Positions 21,756 through 28,762 of a DNA stretch of 28,762 nt are shown here, piece after piece. Each line of letters begins with the position of its first letter. Position 1 is the first letter of the stretch. Where the stretch lies: assembly GCA_002081555.1 (NCBI GenBank), contig MZNV01001761.1, forward strand, positions 1 to 28,762, read 5' to 3'. The notes under the pieces are model-generated. The model was not told where the DNA came from. It made no database searches and saw only the letters and a list, made by a program, of their open reading frames with translations. Both the position numbers and the translations under genes were made by a program. This DNA is from Protostelium mycophagum (taxonomy: Eukaryota; Evosea; Variosea; Protosteliida; Protosteliaceae).

Positions 21756-22096
21756 AAAGCTAGTTCATGATTGAAAATATTTCTTTCAGAAATTGACTTT
21801 TTCTGGTGAATTGCTGAACCAGAAAGCCGGCAGACATATCATTCCAGTTGTTTGCCATTGTGGCAGTTGCCTTGCTCTTTTTTCCAAGTCCACAAGAACA
21901 GAACAGCTGAACAACTGGTTCAAAAGACATTATTGAGTGCATCAGTCATTTTAATGCATGAGCTGTTTTCTTTACAATTCAAATGTCACATCAATGGACG
22001 ACCCACATTGCTCACAGGGAAGGCAAAACCAGGTAATAACCGCCAGAGCCATGATGAGACAAAAAACAACAGACAAGACACTTTATCTATACAAAA
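21756..22096. other. Convergent intergenic stretch
   Basis: About 340 bases lie between the EF-hand gene (+) and the Rab3GAP2-like gene (-), so both 3' ends fall here. Open frames of 80 codons on the + strand at 21852-22203 show no domain and low-complexity composition. Nothing else is seen. Confidence 0.5.
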
Positions 22097-24056
22097 TTAA
22101 GAGACAGACAACTGAAGGTGCTGCAGTCTCCCGTTCGCGTTCAAGAGGTAAGCCTTGGGGTGTGCATATCCACTGGAGGTTCCGAGGGCCGTCTGTGTGC
22201 TGAGCAATACATGTCCCATTCCTACGTCAAGAGCAGCCACCCTCTCTCCTGCTCTCATGCGCCATACCTGCGCACATTAACATCTACAACGCTGTACTCG
22301 AAATGATTTATATATAAATCAGCCGCAGAACAAACACACTCGGACTCTATGTACAATGAAATAAAACCATATTAATCGCGCATCATCTACAACGAGATAA
22401 CCCACCTCCAACAAGCCCCTTCTCGGAGCATAGATGGCCAAATAAAGAATGCCAGAGTTCGTCTTCCCCTCTACAGGCATCTGCAACCACGCAGTCTGAG
22501 CGTCTCTGTAGCCCTTCCACACTCTTAACACGATAGAATGTACCGTGTCCACAAGAAAAATTCTTCCAAACATATCCGTTGTAACGGCTAGTCTGCCCAT
22601 GGGATCGGCGGAGATGCTTAAAATCTCTCTGTTTGAAATTTAAATTCTTATTCTTCGACGAAATCTCATGTATAATTCACGGGTGGTTACCTGGTGGGAT
22701 CGCTCATGGACCATCTTAGTTGTAGATTGACCCCCTTCTCAATGACCCCTTCATCCACCTTCTCTTCGGTTTTCTCCTCCTCTACAACTCGTCAGATATT
22801 TTGCCACATCACCATAACAATACTGACTCGGTGTAGACCACCAGTTCAATGCCATAGAAACAACAGCTGAAGTCAATTTAGAAGCGACCGAAGAAGCCAA
22901 AGCCACCGCAGTCGAAAACCGTGTCTCTTCCTTCTATTTTTAGCACCTCTATCGTTGTAGATTGATAGAAAATTACCCCAGAGGAGATATAGAATCCTAT
23001 TATGGGATGGCTTCCCACTGCAATAATACGCTGAGAGTCTGACATTGGCCTGATACTGACTCTGAGGCTGCTTATCGGCCCATCACAAGGAAGGCCTGAG
23101 AAAATAAATTGGATCAACGATTTACAGATATAGAGATTGAATTATTTGTGTTTAAAGACGTGGCAATAAGAGGCAGTTCCTCGAACTCGAAAACAAGGAT
23201 TAAAAATCTGGCTCACTGCTGGTCATGACATCATTGATCATTTCTTGTCCATTCAACTCCCACTTTCTGTAGTCCATCATAGAAGGCCCAAAATCACCCC
23301 TTTCATCATCAACACCCTTTCAAAGAATCATCCTAACATCACCCGTGTTGATGGTTATAAATCAGTGTATATAATGAAAGTCCATCTATTGAGGCCATCA
23401 CTCCATTTGGATATAAAATAATCAGTTCCTCTGTTTGTCTGCCGATCTCTCTGTGGCATGATCAGAGATTAAGCCTCGTGAAGAAATTTACCCCAAAAGA
23501 GAGGGATTAGTCTTTAATTTGAGTTTTAAGATAGCTTCTCCATGTAATTTCTGAGACAACACCATCACTCCACTCTTAGCGAGATCAGAGATTGCATACA
23601 TGTCGATTCAGCATGTACAATACCTTATTAAATATTCTCAAAAGGCCAGATTTGTACCCAACAGCGACACATGGATAACCAACATCCCCGATTTGAAGAG
23701 GCAGGATGCATAATTGTGTGATACTATCTCTGCACACCACGTATTAAAAGTGATCGATTGAAACGGGCATTATCTCACCCTTGATTTGTGGCTTTTGTGA
23801 CTGTCTCGACTTCCACTCCATTATTTCCTAATCTCACTATGACAAAAGCCTCGCCACGTCCAAAAGCCATGAGATCTGCTTCCCTTGACAAAGCGATTTG
23901 GCAGTCTGTTGACCATCCTTCTGTTTTTGATTTTCCCAATACTTGAGGGCTGTGCTCTGGTTTTCTCGCACCGCTTATTCTGATTTCTGGCAAGCGAGAC
24001 TGTATGTCTTTCGTGTCTAAGCCATGTACTTGTTGCAGTTTGAGGCGTGTCCCCAT
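22097..24056 (-). CDS. Rab3GAP2 N-terminal-domain protein
   Basis: The regulatory subunit of Rab3GAP works with Rab3GAP1 as a GAP for Rab3 and a GEF for Rab18. Starting at ATG 24056 (MGTRLKLQQVHGL), successive exons match the N-terminal propeller region: DSITQLCILPLQIGDVGYP with AVGYKSGLLRIFNK (near 23730-23640), EELIILYPNGVMASIDGLSL (near 23420-23360), MMDYRKWELNGQEM (near 23260), IAVGSHPIIGFYISSG (near 23020), VALASSVASKLTSAVVS (near 22880), then the strongest block, DMFGRIFLVDT with LRVWKGYRDAQTAWLQM and YAPRRGLLEVW (22570-22260). A stop follows at 22099-22097. At about 480 residues it is about one third of animal Rab3GAP2 (about 1,390), so either the C-terminal part is missing or later exons were not recognised. 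Introns near 22290, 22390 and 22955 carry the GTTGTAGAT motif. Confidence 0.8.
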
Positions 24057-24142
24057 GTTGGCGAGCCGATGTGAATTGATTCACGAACACAAAAAGATGG
24101 AAGAACAGAACAAACAAACGTAATATATATATTATTGTTTCT

Positions 24143-24895
24143 TTAGCAGCAGCCGCCTTGGTTGTTCTTCTTCACGTTGAGATCGACGGTTGAGTAGTTC
24201 AAATCGTCTTCCTTGACCTTGGTAAGTGCCAATCTGGCGATCTCCTCGAATGCCTTGGCGACATTGACTCCCTCTTTAGCAGATGTCTCATAAAATCGGA
24301 TGTCATCGTTTGCCTTTGCCCACTCTCCGACGTCTCTCTTTGAGACTTGTCTGTCTTCAAGATCGACCTTGTTGGCGAGAACCAACATGGGGAAATCTTT
24401 AGAGTTCTCCTGGCCGATCTGGATGAGAAAAGCCTTCTTCCATGCAGAGAGCTCTTCGAAAGTTTTCTGAGACAAATAAGGAGGCACATTATGAAATCAG
24501 TGTCACCTTTCTTGTAACATCAAAGACAAAGATGACGGCGTCAGCTCCACGGTAGAAAGATGTTCCAAGTCCTTGAAATCTCTCTTGACCAGCAGTATCC
24601 CAAATCTAATTCTTGTCAGCATCCTCCTGGACTTCAATAAAATGAGCTTAAACCTGAAGAGACACTGGTCTGCCGTCAACATCTATCTCCTTAGACAAGA
24701 AATCAGAACCAATGGTCGATTTAGTAGAGATGGTGAACTTGTTCTCCACATATCTGACGAGTAAAGAGGTCTTTCCGACTCTGATTACATTAGGATTAAT
24801 TGGTATTGTTTCAAGATTGCCACTTCAAAAATATACTGAACTCACCCAGACTCTCCGAGAACAACAACTTTAAAGAGGACACTGCGGCGGGACAT
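24143..24895 (-). CDS. RAB7: Rab7 small GTPase
   Basis: A complete Rab7-type GTPase, which governs late endosome and lysosome traffic. The start at ATG 24895 gives [17 protein letters not shown] followed, after an intron, by [11 protein letters not shown] (P-loop). Then come [14 protein letters not shown] (switch I with the Thr), [13 protein letters not shown] (switch II), [27 protein letters not shown] (NKxD) and [11 protein letters not shown] (SAK). Effector-region and FLIQIGQ features fit Rab7 better than Rab5 or Rab9. It ends in QGGCC at stop 24145-24143, a double-Cys prenylation tail; animal Rab7 usually ends CSC. There are four exons with short introns. The stop lies only 86 bp upstream of the start of the Rab3GAP2-like gene on the same strand. 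Confidence 0.93.
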
Positions 24896-25077
24896 TATTT
24901 CTGATCTTTTGTGTATGGGCGAAGAATTCGCGTCCGCGAACCAAAAATGTTCTGCGAAAAATTTCTCTTTCTCCGTGGACTTTTCTTTCAACACAACGAT
25001 GTTCCCCACAATTTGAAGAAGCAAGAGTGGTTCTGAGATGTTCCAGCTCTAACATTACTGAAGCGTGACAGCCCCTT

Positions 25078-26162
25078 TTATTTCACCTCCTGACTGAGCG
25101 TTTCATGCTGAAACGGGGCTTTCTCTGATTGAATGATGCTGTTAATCGATGTTTCAGAAACTAAACACGTCATCTGCTCTCCATCATCTGTTGTTTTCTC
25201 CCTCTCAGATACTGCTGAAATTAACCCGCATCGCATCATCAACATCACCTTCTTTCTACTACTGATGGCGTCTTCGGTCCATGCCAACTCTGCCATGAGA
25301 GTTTCTATATTCCTTAATAATTCAAGAGGGCTGACATCACTTTCTGGTGTCTTCTGATGCTCTCTCTCCTCTTCTGTTTGTAAAAGTTCATCCACATCAT
25401 CCTCTGCATTAATCAGAGTGTACAGATCATGAACAAGCAGATCACGATCTTTTGGCGTTACAAGCGCAGTTTCCCATTGTTTCTTTAAGAGCGAAAAGAT
25501 CACCTTCTGAAGTGTACTCTCGTTGTTCATAAATAGTGATATCTGGCTGGTTGTAGAACGGGGGAGAAGAAGGGGGAGAATAAGGTGAGGGTGGAGAGGG
25601 CTTGATGATATCTTCGATTTGAACAGGATTTGTCTCTGTGCTCTCAATCGTTTGTTCATTGTGTGCCACTGCCTTTGGGCTACACTTCGGTGATTCCAAT
25701 TTGGAAACTGGGGAAGGGGAATCCGGTTGCTGCATCTGAGGTGTTTCAAAGATTTGATGTGGAGCTGAAGAGGACACTGAGGAGGCTGTCGTAGGTCGAG
25801 ATGACACGGGTGATGGTTTTGGCGCCAAAATCAGGGAGTTTAAACTCTTGGAGAGATCAGCTGAAAGACTTCTATCATGTCTGTTGAAATGTGGAAGGCA
25901 CAATAATGGCGAAGGCCATGTGATGTCCACGAGAGAATCAAATCGCTCAATCTCGTGAGCCAATAATTCAAACTCTAAGCGACATTCCCTGCGTCGGTCA
26001 GTGTCATATACGCCAGTCACAACATCCACCGAATAATCTTCTTTCTGATTCTATATCCTCGAAATAAACTCTGAGAAAGTCAGAAGTCATCTTCCACATA
26101 GTTCTTACCTGTATCTTTGTGGCTGCTTCATCGAGGTGCACGCGACTCGGTTTGCCTGGCAT
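25078..26162 (-). CDS. IQCC-like IQ-motif protein
   Basis: Starts at ATG 26162 (MPGKPSRVHLDEAATKIQ) and joins across an intron to SLFRGYRIRKKIIR, making one clear IQ calmodulin-binding motif. A 41-nt intron (25989-26029) leads to ECRLEFELLAHEIERFDSL, similar to the segment after the IQ motif in IQCC. A disordered Ser/Pro-rich middle follows (25500-25860: PSPPSPYSPPSSPP). The last part lies in another frame and includes KKQWETALVTPKDRDLLVHD and LLRNIETLMAELAWTEDAI with SSRKK, recalling the C-terminal helix of IQCC. It stops at 25080-25078. The frame change requires an intron between about 25620 and 25500; a GT near 25628 with an AG near 25525 would keep frame and would enclose the CTACAAC copy at 25550. 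The orthology is inferred from short matches. Confidence 0.7.
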
Positions 26163-26249
26163 GCGTCTTTGAGGCTAGGAAAGCGGAATTGGGTTGTAGA
26201 CACACAAATCGATCACCGATTCATACGGACAACACAATAATACTTTACG
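26163..26249. promoter_or_regulatory. 87-bp divergent promoter between IQCC-like and RPAP2 genes
   Basis: The two start codons lie only 87 bp apart, so one short DNA segment must serve both genes. It holds one copy of the dispersed word, GTTGTAGAC at 26193-26201, roughly in the middle. No TATA box is visible. Confidence 0.45.
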
Positions 26250-28071
26250 ATGGATCTTCTGGACGACATCGGTGATCACTCACACTTGTTGATGACAATC
26301 AATCTCTGATCCATTATGCAGTTGCACTGGACAAAGAACAAAAGCAGAGGAAAGAGCAGGACAGAGTTCAGACCACCCCAGTTGCTACCATCAACAAACC
26401 CCAAGAGCCACCCATCTTCTCATATAATCATCATATAGAGAAGCCAGGACCTAAATTAGGTGGAGGAGTGGGCGATTCGACCAGAAAAAAACTTAAGAAA
26501 CCTGGTCAAGCCGGACGGAAAGGCTCAACACCAAGAGAGAGGAGTAATTCTCAGGCCAAATTGAAAACCGAAATTCAGAATAGAATAGAAAAGGAGAAGG
26601 AGACATTCCAAAGACAAGAGAAACTACTAGAAGGGCCGAACACTCCAGCTTTCCTCATAGAATGTGTACGTGACGTCACATGATCTCATGTACAAAGGAT
26701 GATTTCTGCTGCAGGGATCTTGGTTTCAAAAGAGTCATTATGAGGATGTGATCAGCGAAAGAGCACTGAGTGGTGTCTGTGGGTACCCTTTATGTAACAA
26801 TCGACTTGGAGATAAATCCAACAGCACGCAGAGATACCACATATCACTATCAAAGAAGCAGGTGTGCATGATCAGACAAATGACTGATCTTTAGGATGTA
26901 CATTCTTAAATAGAGCAGGTATATGAGCTGGAGGAATTAAATTCTTATTGCAGCGATCGCTGCCTTGTCCATTCAAGGATCTTTATGGCGCAATTGATTG
27001 AGACGCCAGTGTACCTCAGGACGGGACCTGTCTCCATAAAATTAGAAGACCAAGAGAACCAGCCTCCTGTCAACATGTCACCACAACTGTCAATATCTGA
27101 CACAGTTGATATGTCTGCGATAGATCTGTCAAAATTGGAGATCGTAGAGAAGGATAGAGCCATGGACATCAGCCCTTCTGTTCCTAGAATAGAGGCCGAT
27201 CATACCATGATCGAAGGTGTGAAAGTCACCGAAAAACCCAAGAAATCCTTCGAAAAGGTCTATTTTTAGAATTCTCATATCATTTTAAATAATCCAAAAA
27301 ATTGTCGAAAAAATTGACTGGTTGTAGACGAAAAAAAGTACCCCGGTAGAAAAAACATACGACCCCACCGGGCTTGCCAAGGTTTCTATTGTGCCAGAAC
27401 TGCCACTTTTTGGGACATTGTACATGACATTCGACTCTTGGATAACCCCCCGCACCCGCCTGTACACAAACAAGGTGAAAGTCTCGTTGTAGATGGCCAA
27501 AATATGTAGTTCTCATTTGGGCAGGACGAAGTGGACGGCAATTTATCAAATGCTTTTGAGCAGATGAACACGACCGACCAAGCTAAAACAGAAGACATTA
27601 ACGCCTACACACTCGACCAAAACGCCAAGAAACAAGCTTTCCTATCCCTCTTATTTCTATAGTGAGTTTTCCCGCCTTTTTCACCGTCTACAACTCCGTG
27701 AAATACTTACTGACTCGTTGTAGTCTGCCAGCTTTATGCGATAAATTGAATATACAGATACCACAGGTGCAGCAAGAGATTGTCCAATTGATTGACACTT
27801 TTGAATTTAGAGAAAACGTCACATCGTTTTCCGCATCACACTGGCAGATCGTACTTTTTGTCATGCTTTATGCGTAAGTACTTTATATCTACAATCGTTT
27901 TCAGAATCTTCTTTTCTGAACAGAAATAGGGTCAAAAATCACACACCGCAGGCGCAGAAAAATGTGCAGAGTTTGGGCGGAAAACGAGTTTTAAAAAGTC
28001 TGCTGAAGTCCCACGACCTCGACGAAGCGCGGTTCAATATTCTGGCAGATCTATTTTTCAACAGGCCCTGA
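26250..28071 (+). CDS. RPAP2: RPAP2/Rtr1-like RNA polymerase II CTD phosphatase
   Basis: RPAP2/Rtr1 binds RNA polymerase II, removes Ser5 phosphate from its C-terminal domain and helps its nuclear import. The start is ATG 26250 (MDLLDDIVALDKEQ). After a basic N-terminus come FLIECGSWFQKSHYEDVISE and the zinc-binding Rtr1 domain: LSGVCGYPLCNNRLG (near 26775-26810), QRYHISLSKKQVYELEELNSY and CSDRCLVHS (near 26955). A Pro/Asp-rich middle (26985-27260) follows, then the C-terminal helical region (PVEKTYDPTGL, LPALCDKLNIQIPQVQQEI, HWQIVLFVMLY) and stop at 28069-28071. Introns are 35-85 nt; 27475-27509 (35 nt) contains CTCGTTGTAGATGG and 27662-27723 (62 nt) contains CTACAAC and ends in CGTTGTAG. 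The Cys and His ligands of the Rtr1 zinc centre are present. Confidence 0.9.
27662..27723 (+). repeat. 62-nt intron with opposed motif copies
   Basis: The intron begins GTGAGTTTTCCCGCC, holds TCTACAAC at 27687-27694 and ends CTCGTTGTAG at 27714-27723. The two copies are in opposite orientation, so the intron RNA could fold back on itself. The join keeps the RPAP2 frame (FLYLPALCDKL). Confidence 0.7.
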
Positions 28072-28189
28072 GTTGTAGATGAGAGCAGGGGACTTTGTAC
28101 AGAATGCAGTGTCGGAAACCTCGTGTCGACATAAAGATTTTGGTCGTCTTTATTGGTCAAAAAAATCAACTTGAAATATAAACGCAAAG

Positions 28190-28762
28190 GGGAGCTGATG
28201 AGGCTCTTCACGACGCCAGCATCACCACTTACCTTCTTAACCCTTACTACACAACACAAGATCAAGTGTCTCATAAGACTGAAACGAGGCTCGCGGTGCT
28301 GCCTTGGTTTTTTCTGCAGAGCCCTTCATCGTTGACAATGAGAAGCCTACCAACAAGGAGAATTCTGGTGCCAACTCAAAGCCCAGCAAGATGATGTTGG
28401 GATCGTTGTAGAAATCAACTTTGAATTTTTGAAAAGCCCGGGAAATATTTCATTTTGAAACGCGCAAAAGACGGTTGGTCCAACCGACAAGAAGATCCCA
28501 TACGCCTTGTCCATCAAAGAGACATACCTGTATGAGAGAGCCTTGAGGTAAATAGGAGGTAGCCGATATTCTCAAAGGAGAAGGAGAGCGTCAACCAACG
28601 ATATGAGTGGAGGGGCCAAGTCTTCACTCTCTTTTTGAGGTCAGAGATGCTTCACACGTATATGTATTACTTCCCCTCATCTTTCTACAATTTATCTTAA
28701 CATAATTCATGAGTAACTACTTATGCACCGTCTTCCGTCATCTTCCAATTGGCTGATAAATC
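28190..28762 (+). CDS. Start of an unidentified multi-exon gene (cut by window end)
   Basis: Several coding-like pieces lie in line on the + strand: GADEALHDASITTYLLNPYY (about 28190-28250), EPFIVDNEKPTNKENSGAN (from an acceptor at 28319), KKIPYALSIKETYLYERALR (from about 28469, donor GTAAAT near 28550), and VNQRYEWRGQVFTLFL (about 28590-28635). Each is bounded by plausible GT or AG sites, but the first exon and start codon were not found and the gene runs past the right edge. No family was recognised. Confidence rests on exon-like composition and splice signals only. Confidence 0.4.

Larger units (their letters stand above)
1000..28411. repeat. Dispersed 9-mer GTTGTAGAT / ATCTACAAC, mostly intronic
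   Basis: Exact 9-mers, either orientation, begin at 2076, 7451, 7733, 11080, 12280, 12824, 13518, 14024, 14071, 14094, 15058, 15170, 16476, 18725, 22282, 22385, 22719, 22954, 27486 and 28072. Further 7-mer copies (GTTGTAG/CTACAAC) begin at 1000, 4323, 5732, 11101, 12984, 13199, 14279, 22782, 25550, 26193, 27321, 27688, 27717 and 28405. A few more (4437, 13615, 14566, 17579) are in coding sequence and encode YN or NYN. Chance expectation for the 9-mer on both strands is about 0.2. Most copies are in introns; some are 3' splice sites (TTGTAG|). The list was made by eye and may miss copies. Confidence 0.85.

Noticed and set aside
21852-22203. Two overlapping + strand frames of about 80 codons
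   Set aside because: They fall in the convergent gap and the last exon of the Rab3GAP2-like gene, which explains the 3' part. The residues show no domain.
8440-25830. GGCGCCAAAA words near 17175 and 25818 as further members of the TTTTCCCGCC set
   Set aside because: They differ at the central bases and are not both in introns, so they were left out of the count.
1000-28411. GTTGTAGAT equals the last bases of a Cas12a (Francisella) CRISPR repeat
   Set aside because: The copies lack the rest of the repeat (no AATTTCTAC stem half upstream), are irregularly spaced, lie in introns of eukaryotic genes and occur in both orientations. There is no array or cas gene.
1-28762. Transposable elements, viral remnants or tandem arrays
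   Set aside because: No transposase, reverse transcriptase, capsid or integrase motifs, long terminal repeats or tandem arrays were seen by eye on either strand.

Overview
The window is gene-dense nuclear DNA from a eukaryote with a compact, intron-rich genome. Almost every protein can be read only by skipping many short GT-AG introns; those I could measure are mostly 35-62 nt, and several are 40-47 nt. No rRNA, tRNA, CRISPR array or intact mobile element was found. The gene set (Rab7, Rab3GAP2, RPAP2, an IQCC-like protein, ADGF-type adenosine deaminase, juvenile-hormone-type epoxide hydrolase, PH/pseudokinase/SH2 protein, and a stand-alone peroxisomal isocitrate lyase) fits a holozoan or other unikont lineage, either a reduced animal or a protist. 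I cannot name the species.

Layout. 2-148 (+): C-terminal end of a coiled-coil protein. 530-3154 (-): ADGF adenosine deaminase. 3582-5581 (+): epoxide hydrolase. 5825-6686 (+): secreted Cys-rich protein. 6758-8677 (+): isocitrate lyase ending in SKL. 8901-9876 (+): small Gly/Ala-rich membrane protein. 10066-12503 (+): PH-pseudokinase-SH2 protein. 12676-17632 (-): long beta-propeller/alpha-solenoid protein with an SP/TP-rich tail, nucleoporin-like in build. 17888-19579 (-): O-methyltransferase. 19767-21755 (+): EF-hand protein with a large unrecognised C-terminal domain. 22097-24056 (-): short Rab3GAP2-like protein. 24143-24895 (-): Rab7. 25078-26162 (-): IQCC-like protein. 26250-28071 (+): RPAP2/Rtr1-like phosphatase. 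About 28190-28762 (+): start of a further gene, cut by the window end. Intergenic gaps are mostly 80-430 bp.

The neighbours do not form one pathway. Local themes are endolysosomal Rab control (Rab3GAP2 and Rab7, same strand, 86 bp apart) and organelle-targeted metabolism (KEEL-ending epoxide hydrolase, SKL-ending isocitrate lyase).

The most striking signal is not a gene. The 9-mer GTTGTAGAT (or its complement ATCTACAAC) occurs at least 20 times by eye, where about 0.2 are expected by chance, and the core GTTGTAG/CTACAAC about 38 times. Most copies lie inside or at the 3' end of introns, in either orientation, in many unrelated genes. Several of these introns also share TTTTCCCGCC or GAAATTTCCAC words. 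This could be a lineage-specific splicing or regulatory element, or the remains of a family of introns spread by duplication (introner-like).
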